Assembly: GCA_016211105.1 (NCBI GenBank)
Contig: JACQSX010000045.1
Location: 1 to 64,000, forward strand
From: Acidobacteriota bacterium
GTDB lineage: Bacteria; Acidobacteriota; UBA6911; JACQSX01
Reading direction: 5' to 3'
Length of the DNA: 64,000 nucleotides
Part shown: positions 29,720 to 39,408 of the stretch, in pieces
Layout: every line of letters begins with the position of its first letter
Numbering within the stretch: position 1 is the stretch's first letter
Notes under the pieces: model-generated
What the model saw: only the letters and a program-made list of their open reading frames with translations
What the model was told of the DNA's origin: nothing
Databases searched by the model: none
Program-made: the position numbers and the translations under genes

Positions 29720-30559
29720 TCATTCCCAGAAGAATTCTCCTCGCCAGACCGGCACTGCGGGACCATCGATCAAGACGTCTTGACCCGGTCGCCATTGGAC
29801 CCTCAGCTCACCTTTTTCCGTGTGAACCCGCAGCGGGCTTTCAGTCAAGCCCATCTGGATGCTGACGACCGCCGACGCGCAGGAACCCGTTCCCGAGGAG
29901 AAGGTATGCCCCACGCCACGCTCCCACATACGAACTTCGATGTTGTGACGATCTGCTACGCGCACAAATTCCACATTGGCACGGCGCGGAAAAATGGGGT
30001 GGGATTCCAGCTTGCTACCCAGACAAGTCCATTCCTGCGACAGCAGCTCTGTGAGGAAGACGACACAGTGAGGATTTCCTAACGACACCAGGTGAACGTC
30101 GATTTGCCGGTCGTCGATTGCCAACGGCTGGGGCAGCGCGACTTTGCCAGGAGCGATGGCAGGCAAGGCCTTTGGATCGAAATCCGGCAGCCCCATGTTG
30201 GCGCGGAACCAGAGGGCCGGGGGCTCGGCGCGCAGGAAGGTCAACGTCTTCGTGCCCGCGCCGCAATGAATCTTAAAAACGCTCTCTTCCGTGAAATTTT
30301 GTTTCAGGAGGCCCGCCAGGCAGCGAATCCCATTGCCGCTGATTTCCGCCTCACTTCCGTCCATGTTAAAGATGCGGCAACCGACTTCGGTATGGATGCG
30401 ATCATAGGCAACCATGCCATCGGCGCCTACTCCTTCGCGTCGGTCACAAATCGAGCGCGCCAGTTGAGACATTCGTTCCTGATCTGACAGAGAATGCGGC
30501 AGCAACACGAAGTCATTGCCGTAAGCCTGCCATTTCTCTGCCTGAATCACGGTAGACAT
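29720..30559 (-). CDS. dapF: Diaminopimelate epimerase
   Basis: 279 residues. Converts LL- to meso-diaminopimelate for lysine and peptidoglycan. Both catalytic cysteines are present: EISGNGIRCLAG near residue 80 and SSGTGSCASAVV near 225. N-terminal KWQAYGNDFVLL is typical. Its start at 30559 is clear. It precedes the M20 peptidase by 10 bp and follows manB by 114 bp of non-coding DNA. Confidence 0.95.
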   Translation of the reverse strand: MSTVIQAEKWQAYGNDFVLLPHSLSDQERMSQLARSICDRREGVGADGMVAYDRIHTEVGCRIFNMDGSEAEISGNGIRCLAGLLKQNFTEESVFKIHCGAGTKTLTFLRAEPPALWFRANMGLPDFDPKALPAIAPGKVALPQPLAIDDRQIDVHLVSLGNPHCVVFLTELLSQEWTCLGSKLESHPIFPRRANVEFVRVADRHNIEVRMWERGVGHTFSSGTGSCASAVVSIQMGLTESPLRVHTEKGELRVQWRPGQDVLIDGPAVPVWRGEFFWE

Positions 30560-30673
30560 GACGAAGCACTGAAAACCAAGTTACGAGGTCGTGGAGTAAG
30601 TTGCTCCACCGCGTGGACCTGGAGCCAGCCACGGCTCTGGAGGTTTGCCGCTTCGCATCTGCTCCAAGACTTG

Positions 30674-32029
30674 TTAAACAGACGCCGAGATCTCAGCTAA
30701 TTTTTCCTCTACCAGGTTTCGGACTTCTTCTAAGCGCTGGGCCGTCTTCGCCTCAAATCGGAGCACCAGGACCGGTTGCGTATTAGAAGCGCGGATCAAT
30801 CCCCAGGCGCCATCATCAAATAAGATCCGCACGCCATCCACGGTGATGGTTTTGTATGCGCCGGAAAAGGAGCGCACTGCCGCATCCACAATCTTGAATT
30901 TTTTTTCGTCTTCAGTACTCACACGGATTTCTGGAGTGCTGTAAGTCTTGGGAACATCCGACAGCATTTCCGAAAGCAACTGCTTGCTTTTCGACAAAAT
31001 CTCCAGCAAACGGCAGGCCGCGTAAATGGCGTCATCGTAGCCGTAATAACGGTCGGCAAAGAACATATGGCCGCTCATTTCTCCCGCCGCAGCAGCGCCT
31101 TCCTCCTTCATTTTTGCCTTGATCAACGAATGGCCGGTTTTCCACATGATGGCTCGGCCTCCACGCCGGGCGATGTCGTCGTACAGATTCTGCGAGCATT
31201 TCACTTCCGCGATGAAGGTAGCGCCGGGATTTCTCTTCAAAATGTCCCGCGCATAGAGAATCAACAAGTGATCTCCCCAGATCACATCCCCTCGATCATC
31301 CACTACCCCGATGCGATCGGCATCGCCATCAAACGCGATCCCGACCTCCGCCTTTTCGGCTACTACCCGGTTTCTCAGGTCCCCTAAGTTGGCTACGACG
31401 GTAGGATCTGGATGATGATTAGGGAAATTTCCATCCATGGTGCAAAACAAAGGAATAACCTCACAGCCCAGCCTTTGGAGGATCTCCACCGCCGCCACCG
31501 ACGAAGTCCCATTACCACAGTCCACCACTACTTTGATTTTCCGCGCCAATTTGAATCCGCTCTCCAGCGCCGCTGTATATTCCGGCAATACCTCCTTGCG
31601 GCAGACGGTGCCCGATCCCTTTTCAAATTGTCGCTGCAGTATGATGTCGGCAATCTTCTGGATCTCAGCTCCGTAAAGAGTTTCTGACCCATCGCATAGC
31701 TTAAAGCCATTGTATTCAGGCGGATTGTGGCTGCCAGTAATCATCACGCCGCCGTCGTTATTCCAATGGTGAATGGAAAAATACAAGACCGGGGTCGGAA
31801 CCACGCCAATATCGGTGACCTGCATACCTGCGTCTTGCAGTCCTCGCGCTGTCGCATCCCGCAGGCGATCCGAGCTTAGTCGGCAATCTCGTCCCAGCGT
31901 GATGTTCCTCTTCCCTCGCCGCGCCAAACGGCTTCCAAAAGCGCGTCCAATGTCACATACCACCTCGCTGGTTAGGTCGCGCTCCGCAATCCCCCGAATG
32001 TCGTACTCGCGAAAAATCATCCTGTTCAT
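30674..32029 (-). CDS. manB: Phosphomannomutase/phosphoglucomutase
   Basis: 451 residues of the alpha-D-phosphohexomutase family. Active-site serine in MITGSHNPPEYNGFK near residue 100, metal loop AFDGDADRIG near 245, sugar-binding GEMSGHMFF near 325, and phosphate-binding RASNTQPVLVLRFEA at the C-terminus. Interconverts hexose 6- and 1-phosphates, here probably mannose, given the neighbouring isomerase and guanylyltransferase. Start fixed at 32029 by an ATGA overlap with the preceding gene; the open frame reaching 32275 lies inside that gene. Confidence 0.92.
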   Translation of the reverse strand: MNRMIFREYDIRGIAERDLTSEVVCDIGRAFGSRLARRGKRNITLGRDCRLSSDRLRDATARGLQDAGMQVTDIGVVPTPVLYFSIHHWNNDGGVMITGSHNPPEYNGFKLCDGSETLYGAEIQKIADIILQRQFEKGSGTVCRKEVLPEYTAALESGFKLARKIKVVVDCGNGTSSVAAVEILQRLGCEVIPLFCTMDGNFPNHHPDPTVVANLGDLRNRVVAEKAEVGIAFDGDADRIGVVDDRGDVIWGDHLLILYARDILKRNPGATFIAEVKCSQNLYDDIARRGGRAIMWKTGHSLIKAKMKEEGAAAAGEMSGHMFFADRYYGYDDAIYAACRLLEILSKSKQLLSEMLSDVPKTYSTPEIRVSTEDEKKFKIVDAAVRSFSGAYKTITVDGVRILFDDGAWGLIRASNTQPVLVLRFEAKTAQRLEEVRNLVEEKLAEISASV

Positions 32030-33114
32030 GAGACTCTTCGCAGTGTCTTTTTCAATTTTTCGATCACCGCTACTGGCGTGGGATCTTCCCGGTAGAGAAA
32101 TGCAAGGTATACGCTTGCATAGTCTCCCAGAAGAATTAGAGAAAAAATCCGTGCCAGTAATGACTCCCCGCGGCCCCAACATTCTCGGGCTGCCACCGGG
32201 ACGGAGTGAAGGTGCTGCAGCAAAAATTTCATGGCGGCCGAAACCCGCGGATGCTCGTCGCGGTCGCGCAAACAAATCACCTGAGCACGCTCAACGGCCC
32301 CGCGGTGTTTCCATCCCTCGATTTCATTATGAGTCATCTCAGGCAGCACATTGTGCATTGCCAAGGTCTTGGCGTTTTCGCAGAGCTGTCCCTTCCAGCG
32401 GCTGGCTACGGCTGCAAGTGGATAAGAAGGGGCATAGATCACTGGCAGCGTGTGTTGCAACCCCAGAGCGATCTGCTTGGCTGCGTTGCCTGCAGGCTCG
32501 ACCTCGGGGCGATACTGATTACATTCCGCCGTGACCACAAACGCGGTTTCCTCTGCAATTTTTTCGTTCCACTGCCAGACTCCCGTGCGATGTAGGATCC
32601 AGAGAATGGGGAACACCGAGTAGGCAATGGCAGTGCGTGGAGGGTTTCCTCCGGGAATCTTCAAGAGCGGAACGCCGTCGTGCTCCGCCTGCGCTGCCAA
32701 TTCGCCACCGCTTGTAATGGCTACGAGTTTCTTCGTTCGCTCGCGGGCGGAACCGTACGCTGCAAACGTCTCCTCCGTATTACCAGAATAGCTGCAGGCG
32801 ATCACCATCGTGTCTTGCCCAACAAACCCGGGGATTGAATGTTCGCGATTCACAAGAATCGGCACGCGACACTCGCCCGCCACCAGGGATTGCACGACTT
32901 CTCCGCCGATGGCGCTGCCGCCCAATCCTGCCACGACCACACTCTGAATCGAATTTGTGATTTCCGGATCAAATTCTCGTCCGAGTTGGTTGGCATGTCG
33001 GATGGAATCAGGATATCTTTCTAGAATAGCCAACATCCCGCCATGGTCTAGCGAGTGTAACTTGTCCACATCGGCGAGGAGTCTGGCCGGAGCCACTTCT
33101 TCAGGTGAGTTCAT
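32026..33114 (-). CDS. Bifunctional phosphoglucose/phosphomannose isomerase
   Basis: 362 residues with two SIS domains. The N-terminal SVVVAGLGGSAIGGEVVQSL and IACSYSGNTEETFAAY blocks and C-terminal PEMTHNEIEGW (catalytic Glu/His region) mark the archaeal-type PGI/PMI family. It makes mannose 6-phosphate from fructose 6-phosphate for GDP-mannose and may also act in glycolysis. Start set at 33114 by an ATGA overlap with manC; its own stop overlaps manB in the same way, so the three genes are translationally coupled. Confidence 0.9.
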   Translation of the reverse strand: MNSPEEVAPARLLADVDKLHSLDHGGMLAILERYPDSIRHANQLGREFDPEITNSIQSVVVAGLGGSAIGGEVVQSLVAGECRVPILVNREHSIPGFVGQDTMVIACSYSGNTEETFAAYGSARERTKKLVAITSGGELAAQAEHDGVPLLKIPGGNPPRTAIAYSVFPILWILHRTGVWQWNEKIAEETAFVVTAECNQYRPEVEPAGNAAKQIALGLQHTLPVIYAPSYPLAAVASRWKGQLCENAKTLAMHNVLPEMTHNEIEGWKHRGAVERAQVICLRDRDEHPRVSAAMKFLLQHLHSVPVAARECWGRGESLLARIFSLILLGDYASVYLAFLYREDPTPVAVIEKLKKTLRRVS

Positions 33115-34190
33115 AAATAGCGGCAAAGTTCTCCCGCCTTCAAACGATCCACAATCTGCTTCACATCTTGTGCTCTGGACTTGGCACAAACCAAAAGAGC
33201 ATCGCCGGCGTCGATGATGATGAGATTGTCCACTCCCACCGTCGCAACGAGCTTGTTACCGGCGTCCACAATCAAACCCTCGGAATCAACCGCAATCAAT
33301 TTACTGCGCGACGCATTTCCAGCGGCATCACGAGAGAAAAAGGCCGCCGCCGCATCCCAGCTTCCCACATCGCTCCAGTCAAATGTGGCGCGAACAGCAT
33401 ACACGTTGTCCGCCTTTTCCATAATCCCGTAGTCAACTGAAGTTGATTGCAATTTGGGATAGACGCGTGCCAACGCGCGATGCGCGGTCTTAGGATGGGT
33501 CCAGTCGATCCGGGACAGGCTGTGGTAGGTTTCCGGCATGTACTTCCGAAAGCTGTCCAGAATCCGGCCCACCTTCCAGGCAAACATTCCGCCGTTCCAG
33601 AGAAAATTCCCGCTGGAGACGTAGCTTTTTGCAGTGGACCGGTCGGGTTTCTCTACGAAACGACGTACGCGGCAATAAGACACCCCATTGATCCGTGCCT
33701 GTTTTCCCTCCAGTTCCAGGTACCCGTAACCGGTTGCGGCAAACGTGGGCTCAATTCCGAAGGTCACCAGCGCATCGAACTGCACTGCCAGTTGCGCAGC
33801 TACCTCGAGGCTGCGCCGAAATTGCCGGCGATCACGAATGACGTGATCGGCAGGCAACACAAACATCACCGATTCGGGTTCCTGCTGCATCAGAAAGGCT
33901 GCTAGCGCCACGCACGCGGCCGTATTCCGAGCGCATGGCTCTCCGATCACATGTGCCCTACTGAGTTGCGGGATCTGCTTGCGAATGGACACTACGTGAT
34001 CGGCGGCAGAGATGACCCAGACCCGTGAGGGAGGAACCAGCCCTCTCAGGCGCCCGAAGGTGTTCTGGATCATCGACTCGTGCCCTGTAATCGGCAACAG
34101 TTGCTTGGGAAGGGATTGCCGGCTTTTCGGCCAGAAGCGTGTACCCGATCCACCCGCCATAATCAGCGCGCGCCAGTTTGACGGTTTCAT
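33111..34190 (-). CDS. manC: Mannose-1-phosphate guanylyltransferase
   Basis: 359 residues. Nucleotidyltransferase signature ALIMAGGSGTRFWPKSR at residues 9-25, KQLLPI, VLPADHVI near 115, RFVEKPD near 180 and SGNFLWNGGMFAWK near 195. Makes GDP-mannose from mannose 1-phosphate and GTP. It has no fused isomerase domain, which agrees with the separate PGI/PMI gene next to it. First gene of the manC-PGI/PMI-manB set and 6 bp downstream of the M16 peptidase gene. Confidence 0.93.
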   Translation of the reverse strand: MKPSNWRALIMAGGSGTRFWPKSRQSLPKQLLPITGHESMIQNTFGRLRGLVPPSRVWVISAADHVVSIRKQIPQLSRAHVIGEPCARNTAACVALAAFLMQQEPESVMFVLPADHVIRDRRQFRRSLEVAAQLAVQFDALVTFGIEPTFAATGYGYLELEGKQARINGVSYCRVRRFVEKPDRSTAKSYVSSGNFLWNGGMFAWKVGRILDSFRKYMPETYHSLSRIDWTHPKTAHRALARVYPKLQSTSVDYGIMEKADNVYAVRATFDWSDVGSWDAAAAFFSRDAAGNASRSKLIAVDSEGLIVDAGNKLVATVGVDNLIIIDAGDALLVCAKSRAQDVKQIVDRLKAGELCRYL

Positions 34191-34196
34191 TGGTTA

Positions 34197-36983
34197 TTAT
34201 TGGACCATGGCTGGTTCTGCCGCGCCTCGAACGATCCCGGAAGCGTATTTGTTAAGCGTGAAATATTTCTTTGCCACGGCCTTGATTTCTTCAATCGTGA
34301 TCGACTTAATTCTGGACGGATATTGTTCCAATTGATCCGCGTCTCCACTCAGAAGCCAGTATCGAGCAAGGGTGTTTAGATAATTAAATCTTGATTGCAG
34401 CCCGATCGTATGACCTCCGATTGTAGACATCAGCGCACGATAGTACTCTTCCTCTTTAATCGGCCCCTGTGTGAAGGCCGCGAATTGCTCCAGCAGACCT
34501 TTTTCCGCTCGCTCCGCCGTCTCTGGCGAAGTCGCGATATAGCCGTAAATGGCCCCGCCAAAGCGGTTCTTCTCCGTTAGCACGGAGACCGTATAAGCTA
34601 GATGCTGGCGGTCGCGTAACTCTTCGAAAAACCGCCCTCCCAGCCCGCTCACGATATTTCGGATCACATCCAGCACATCACTGTCCCGGTCGGAAAAGGC
34701 AGGGCCGGTAAAGCCAATCAGCGTAGCTGTCTGCTTGATGTCGCGGCTCTCCGCTCGTTGTCTGACTTGTTCCAGCGGGATGACCTTCGGTTGGGCGACA
34801 ACTTTCTCTTTGTACCGGGAACCGCTGAAGTCGCGCGCAAGCTGCTCCGCAATGGCCGTGCCCTGAATATCTCCCAGGATCACTACCATCGGCTTGGCCT
34901 GCGTGACATTCTGCTGGTACCACTCTTCCACTTGCGGTACGTCCGGCGCAGCCACGCTCTTCTCCGTTCCAAGCGCCAAAAATCCATACGGGTGAGTCCC
35001 AAACAAAGCCTCTCGGCAAAGTTGGAGCGGATAGAGAAGATTGTTCTCCTTCATCCTCCGCAGCCGCGACAATTGGAGCTCCTTTTCTTTAAGCAGCGCC
35101 TCCTTGCGAAAGACTGGCCGCAGGATCACCTCCGTCAGGAGCTTCACTCCCCGGCCCAAGTTTCGAGACAAAATTGACAGGACGAACCCGTAATAGTCTG
35201 GAGCGTTGATTGCCTGCAATGTGCCTCCCAGGCCTTCCAAGGCCACTGGCAGGGCTCCGTCGCGATAGCGATCGCTTTCACGGACCGCCATGTTGAGAGA
35301 CAACTCAGTAATGCCCCGGTTTTCCTCTTGCTCTTCCACGCGGCCCCCCGGAAAGAGAAAGGCGATATCAACGATGGGAAGCGTATGATCCTCTTTGTAG
35401 TAAATCTCCGGACCCCGCAAAACCGAGGTGCGCCCCAAAGGGTGGCGCCGGAAGTCAGGAGTGAAAGCGGGAACTGTTTCCGTCGTGTTTTCTACAGCGG
35501 CGGAGATGGTTTCTCCACGCCGTTTGTCCGCCACCGCAGGAACCAAAGCATCCAAGGCGGCTTTCAGCTTTGTGGCATCCAACTGACGGGCGGATGCGCC
35601 AGTCGGCTGATACTCGAGCACGCTCAAATTCCCCATCCTCAGATACCTTTGAGCCACCGCTCGCACTTGATCCGCGGTCACCTGGCGTACTTTTTCCATA
35701 AATAAATTCCGCCCTCGATAATCTCCCAATGCCTGGAAGTGGGCCAGTTGTGCCGCACGCGACTCGCAGTCTTCCAGACTGCGATAATGATCTTTCTCAA
35801 TCAACGCCACCGCTCGCTGTAACTCAGCAGGCTCCAACTTGCGGCTGCGCAACAACTCTATCTCTGCGAGCGCCGCCGCCTCCGCTCGATCGATCTTCGC
35901 CGGATCCAATGTGCACCGTATCAGAAACATGCCCACCCCGGGATAACTCATCTGCTGAATTTCGTAAGCATCCACAAGGCGTTCTTTCTCCATGAGTTGC
36001 TGATAAAAAATCGATCCTCGGCCGCCTCCCAACACTTGGCTCAGGACCACTAGAGGATAATAGTCCGGGTGTTCGCGGCCGACGTCATGGTAGCCAAAAA
36101 CAATCTGAGTTTGTTGAATGTCCCCGCGTAATTCCATGTAGCGGAGCGACGTTTGCTCCGTCTCGCCGGGGCCCCTGGTGGCAACTTTGGAGGGGCGCTG
36201 GAATTGGCCGTACAATGCAGCTACTTTCTCCAAAACTCGGTCGCGCTGAACATCTCCGACCACCACTAGAATAATTCGATCCGGAGTGTAGAACTGCCGA
36301 TAGAAGTTGGAAAGTTTTTCGCGGTTGATGGAGCGGAGCCCCCCTTCGGTTCCGATCCGCCAGCGGCGCATGCGGTGCTTTTCAAACGCTATTTCCAGCA
36401 GCTTCTCGGTGGCAAAGGCGCCGGGATCATCCCACTTTCGCTTGCCCTCCTGGACAACCACTTCCAGTTCTTTTTTTAATTCCTCGGCATCCAGGGCAGC
36501 ATCTTGCAAAGCATCCGCTTGAATCTCGAGCGCCTTATTAAGATTTTCGGACGGGACTACGCTGTAGTACCAGGTGTGGTCGTAAATGGTACTGGCGTTT
36601 AGAGTCCCGCCCAGGACACGGGTATCCTTGGCGACCTGGCCTACGGGACGGTGGACCGTGCCTTTGAAAAACATGTGCTCCATGACATGAGAAACTCCGA
36701 CGATGTCGTCACTTTCGTCAAGATAGCCGGCTTGAACGTAGGTTCCGACGCAAGCCACGGGCTGGGCGGGATATTCTTCGACGATGACGGTCAAGCCGTT
36801 TCGTAGAACCGCCCGAACAAAATTTCCTTGATCGCTGCGCGAGCGGTAAGACTTCATGAATTCAGGCATCTTGCTGTCACGGCCCTCCTGGGCGCTACCA
36901 GGCCGGCGAAGCTGACCACGCAGCGACGTCGGCAGAAAAACGCATACGATTGCCAGGGTTAAAACTCGTTCCCAGGGTTTCAA
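34197..36983 (-). CDS. Exported M16 zinc peptidase, two-domain
   Basis: 928 residues: signal peptide 1-23 (VLTLAIVCVFLPTSLRG), an N-terminal active M16 half with the inverted zinc motif HVMEH in VSHVMEHMFFKGT (about 103-115) and the distal glutamate in EELKKELEVVVQEG, then a second M16 half from about residue 490 that lacks HxxEH, as usual for the non-catalytic lobe. Pitrilysin-type fold for degrading small peptides, probably periplasmic. Starts with TTG at 36983. It leads the mannose operon on the same strand with a 6-bp gap, though a functional link is not evident. Confidence 0.88.
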   Translation of the reverse strand: MKPWERVLTLAIVCVFLPTSLRGQLRRPGSAQEGRDSKMPEFMKSYRSRSDQGNFVRAVLRNGLTVIVEEYPAQPVACVGTYVQAGYLDESDDIVGVSHVMEHMFFKGTVHRPVGQVAKDTRVLGGTLNASTIYDHTWYYSVVPSENLNKALEIQADALQDAALDAEELKKELEVVVQEGKRKWDDPGAFATEKLLEIAFEKHRMRRWRIGTEGGLRSINREKLSNFYRQFYTPDRIILVVVGDVQRDRVLEKVAALYGQFQRPSKVATRGPGETEQTSLRYMELRGDIQQTQIVFGYHDVGREHPDYYPLVVLSQVLGGGRGSIFYQQLMEKERLVDAYEIQQMSYPGVGMFLIRCTLDPAKIDRAEAAALAEIELLRSRKLEPAELQRAVALIEKDHYRSLEDCESRAAQLAHFQALGDYRGRNLFMEKVRQVTADQVRAVAQRYLRMGNLSVLEYQPTGASARQLDATKLKAALDALVPAVADKRRGETISAAVENTTETVPAFTPDFRRHPLGRTSVLRGPEIYYKEDHTLPIVDIAFLFPGGRVEEQEENRGITELSLNMAVRESDRYRDGALPVALEGLGGTLQAINAPDYYGFVLSILSRNLGRGVKLLTEVILRPVFRKEALLKEKELQLSRLRRMKENNLLYPLQLCREALFGTHPYGFLALGTEKSVAAPDVPQVEEWYQQNVTQAKPMVVILGDIQGTAIAEQLARDFSGSRYKEKVVAQPKVIPLEQVRQRAESRDIKQTATLIGFTGPAFSDRDSDVLDVIRNIVSGLGGRFFEELRDRQHLAYTVSVLTEKNRFGGAIYGYIATSPETAERAEKGLLEQFAAFTQGPIKEEEYYRALMSTIGGHTIGLQSRFNYLNTLARYWLLSGDADQLEQYPSRIKSITIEEIKAVAKKYFTLNKYASGIVRGAAEPAMVQ

Positions 36984-37115
36984 TGTACCTTCATGCTATC
37001 CATCAGGATGCATCCCTCGCGTCAAAAAGTATATCATCCCTGTGATTGATGCTTGTTTTGTCCCCAAAACGCTCAGATCTTATCGAATACAAAAAAGAAG
37101 AAAGGAGGAGCGCGT

Positions 37116-37289
37116 ATGGCAATCCTGGCAGTCATGTGGATCATTGTATTTGCCCTTGTTGCGATCATGGTATTGAGAGGTTCGAAGACAAGCACGGAAA
37201 TATTGAAGGAGTATCGCAAGCAAAGAGAAGGGGAGCGGTCGGACCCATCCGTGTACGAACGAGATCCTTTACCAGGCGGAATCCTTTGA
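37116..37289 (+). CDS. Small single-pass membrane protein, unknown function
   Basis: 57 residues beginning MAILAVMWIIVFALVAIMVL, one hydrophobic helix, followed by a charged cytoplasmic tail (EILKEYRKQREGERSDPSVY). I do not recognise a family. The call rests on a very strong Shine-Dalgarno, AAAGGAGG, 7 bp upstream of the ATG, and on a well-formed membrane protein. It is divergent from the M16 peptidase gene. Confidence 0.65.
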   Translation: MAILAVMWIIVFALVAIMVLRGSKTSTEILKEYRKQREGERSDPSVYERDPLPGGIL

Positions 37290-37864
37290 CTCAAGCGGCA
37301 CGCTCTTGCAAGACTCTCTCCCTGGGGACGGGCACGTTGAATTCAGCAGGATTCATGCCGCGCGAAGTTGGGGTGGGGCATGTCTTTGCCCATGAGTGCC
37401 CGCATGACTGGTTGATATGGAAGCAGGAGACAACAAATCATTAATCTAGTACTATATATATAATTAACAGGAACCTCTCCAATAAGTAACTGAGACAAAC
37501 GGTCCACGACCCGTTTCATTTTTGCATTTAAGCTGGGCTGGCAGCGCGGTCACGGGAGGTAAGCTCCGCAAGAAGGATCTGACTTTCGTCGATCCACAAT
37601 CAGTGTTCACACGACGTAAGGCGCTTGGTTCGTGTATGATTTGCAGCAAGGAGAAGTGGGCGGAAAGAGCGGCGATGGGCGGGCTGTTAAGAGTGCCTCA
37701 AGAGGAAAATTATCGGAGGCTGTGCCGGCGTAAATCTCTTCTCGTTGTCCTTGTGTGTACGATGTTCATTCGATGAAACTGCTGCTGCCCGTCATTTAAG
37801 GGCATTTAACGCCTGGTTGTAGTTTTCCCCTAAAGTTTGTAAATTTGTACATTAGGAAATTCAT
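37290..37864. other. 575-bp non-coding region upstream of leuC
   Basis: No gene could be supported. It holds an A/T-rich tract around 37446-37465 (TACTATATATATAATTAAC), a weak hairpin AAACGG/CCGTTT at 37497-37516 followed by a T-rich stretch, and TAAATTTGTACATTAGGAAA just ahead of leuC. A long leader for leuC is possible, but no leucine-rich leader peptide or T-box was found. Confidence 0.4.
37497..37523 (+). terminator. Weak candidate terminator
   Basis: A 6-bp stem AAACGG/CCGTTT with an 8-nt loop followed by CATTTTTG, about 200 bp after the small membrane protein gene. The stem is short, so this is tentative. Confidence 0.3.
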
Positions 37865-39262
37865 ATGAAGACGCTTTATGAAAAGATCTGGGAGAAACAT
37901 CTGGTCTGGCAGGAGCCGCAAAAGCCGGCACTGCTTTACATCGACTTACACCTCGTCCATGAAGTGACATCTCCTCAGGCCTTCGAGGGTCTGCGGCTTG
38001 CGGGGCTGCGGGTCAAGCGGCCCGAACTGACATTTGCGACCCTGGACCATAACGTTCCCACCTGGGAGCGAAGCCGCCCCATCGAAGACCCGATTTCGGC
38101 GCAACAAATCCAGACTCTCAGTGCCAACTGCAGTCAATTTGGGATTTCCCTATTCGATTTGAACAGCCCCCACCAAGGAATCGTGCATGTCATTGGCCCC
38201 GAACTGGGTCTCACCCTTCCAGGCATCACGATCGTGTGTGGAGACAGCCATACATCTACCCATGGAGCGTTTGGAGCGCTGGCTTTCGGGATTGGCACCA
38301 GCGAGGTCGAGCATGTCCTGGCTACCCAGTGCCTGCAGCAGAACAAAGCGAAGAACTTTAGAATCTCGTTCCACGGGAAGCTTCCGGAGCGGGTGTCGGC
38401 CAAGGACGCGGTGCTGTTTATGATTCGCATGATCGGAACGGATGGGGCAACCGGCTATGTCCTGGAATATGCCGGCTCGATGATCGAGGCGCTCAGCATG
38501 GAGCAGCGCATGACGATTTGTAATATGTCCATCGAAGCAGGAGCACGGGCAGGAATGATTGCCCCCGATGACACTACCTTCTGCTACCTGGAAGGACGCT
38601 CATACACTCCCCGTGGACAACGGTTTCAAGAAGCTGTAGAGATGTGGCGAACGCTTCCATCCGATTTAGGAGCCCGCTTTGACCGCGAGTTGACAATCGA
38701 CGTCGGCGCTTTGCAACCCCAGGTTTCCTGGGGTACCAGCCCAGGCATGGTAGTCGACGTCAACGGCGTCGTCCCATCGCCGGATTCATTTTCGGATCCC
38801 AATATGCGAAAGGCCGTCGAGCAAGCTTTGCGCTACATGGAGTTGGAACCTGGCACAACCATCATTGGATTGAGACTGGACCGCGTATTCATTGGTTCAT
38901 GTACCAACTCACGCATCGAGGACCTCCGGGCGGCCGCTCAAATAGTTCGAGGCAGGAAAGTTGCCGAATCTCTGCGTGCCATGGTGGTTCCAGGATCTGA
39001 AGCAGTGCGACGCCAAGCCCAGCAGGAAGGTTTAGACAAGATTTTCATCGACGCTGGTTTTGACTGGCGCCACAGCGGCTGCAGCATGTGTCTGGGAATG
39101 AATCCGGACATCTTACAGCCCGGCCAGCGCTGCGCGTCCACTTCTAATCGCAATTTTGAAGGGCGGCAAGGACGCGGCGGCCGCACCCATCTGGTCAGTC
39201 CGCAAATGGCGGCGGCGGCCGCCATTGCCGGACACTTTGTCGATGTAAGAACATGGGACTAA
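37865..39262 (+). CDS. leuC: 3-isopropylmalate dehydratase large subunit
   Basis: 465 residues, aconitase family, isomerising 2- to 3-isopropylmalate in leucine synthesis. The 4Fe-4S ligands are in [14 protein letters not shown] near 347 and [12 protein letters not shown] near 407-410. Blocks [24 protein letters not shown] and [12 protein letters not shown] are typical. AGGAAA precedes the ATG. leuD follows after 146 bp that are almost entirely occupied by a copy of the dispersed palindromic element, so the two subunits' genes are split by it. Confidence 0.96.
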   Translation: MKTLYEKIWEKHLVWQEPQKPALLYIDLHLVHEVTSPQAFEGLRLAGLRVKRPELTFATLDHNVPTWERSRPIEDPISAQQIQTLSANCSQFGISLFDLNSPHQGIVHVIGPELGLTLPGITIVCGDSHTSTHGAFGALAFGIGTSEVEHVLATQCLQQNKAKNFRISFHGKLPERVSAKDAVLFMIRMIGTDGATGYVLEYAGSMIEALSMEQRMTICNMSIEAGARAGMIAPDDTTFCYLEGRSYTPRGQRFQEAVEMWRTLPSDLGARFDRELTIDVGALQPQVSWGTSPGMVVDVNGVVPSPDSFSDPNMRKAVEQALRYMELEPGTTIIGLRLDRVFIGSCTNSRIEDLRAAAQIVRGRKVAESLRAMVVPGSEAVRRQAQQEGLDKIFIDAGFDWRHSGCSMCLGMNPDILQPGQRCASTSNRNFEGRQGRGGRTHLVSPQMAAAAAIAGHFVDVRTWD

Positions 39263-39263
39263 G

Positions 39264-39401
39264 AGGATTGTGGATTGCGGGCGGTCTCGGTGTCGCTTGT
39301 CGTCACCGATGTCCCCTGCATCGCCTCCTCCTCGCTCCTGGATCTCGCCTCGCAAGCCCCATCAGCAAACGTTACCGTATTTATGAATCGAGGTACTTAG
39401 G
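39264..39401. repeat. Dispersed palindromic element, copy B, between leuC and leuD
   Basis: It shares with copy A the core landmarks GATTGCGGGCGG, TGTCGCTTGTCGTC, GATGTCCCC, CATCG, CCTCGCAAGC and the right end from CAGCAAACGTTA through ATCGAGGTACTTAG. The left inverted end is missing. It begins right after the leuC stop and ends 8 bp before the leuD start. Confidence 0.8.
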
Positions 39402-39408
39402 ATAACTC

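Noticed and set aside
32030-32275. N-terminal extension of manB
   Set aside because: Lies inside the PGI/PMI gene; the ATGA overlap fixes the start at 32029.
37522-37776. 84-residue ORF upstream of leuC
   Set aside because: No ribosome-binding site, biased composition, no recognised family.
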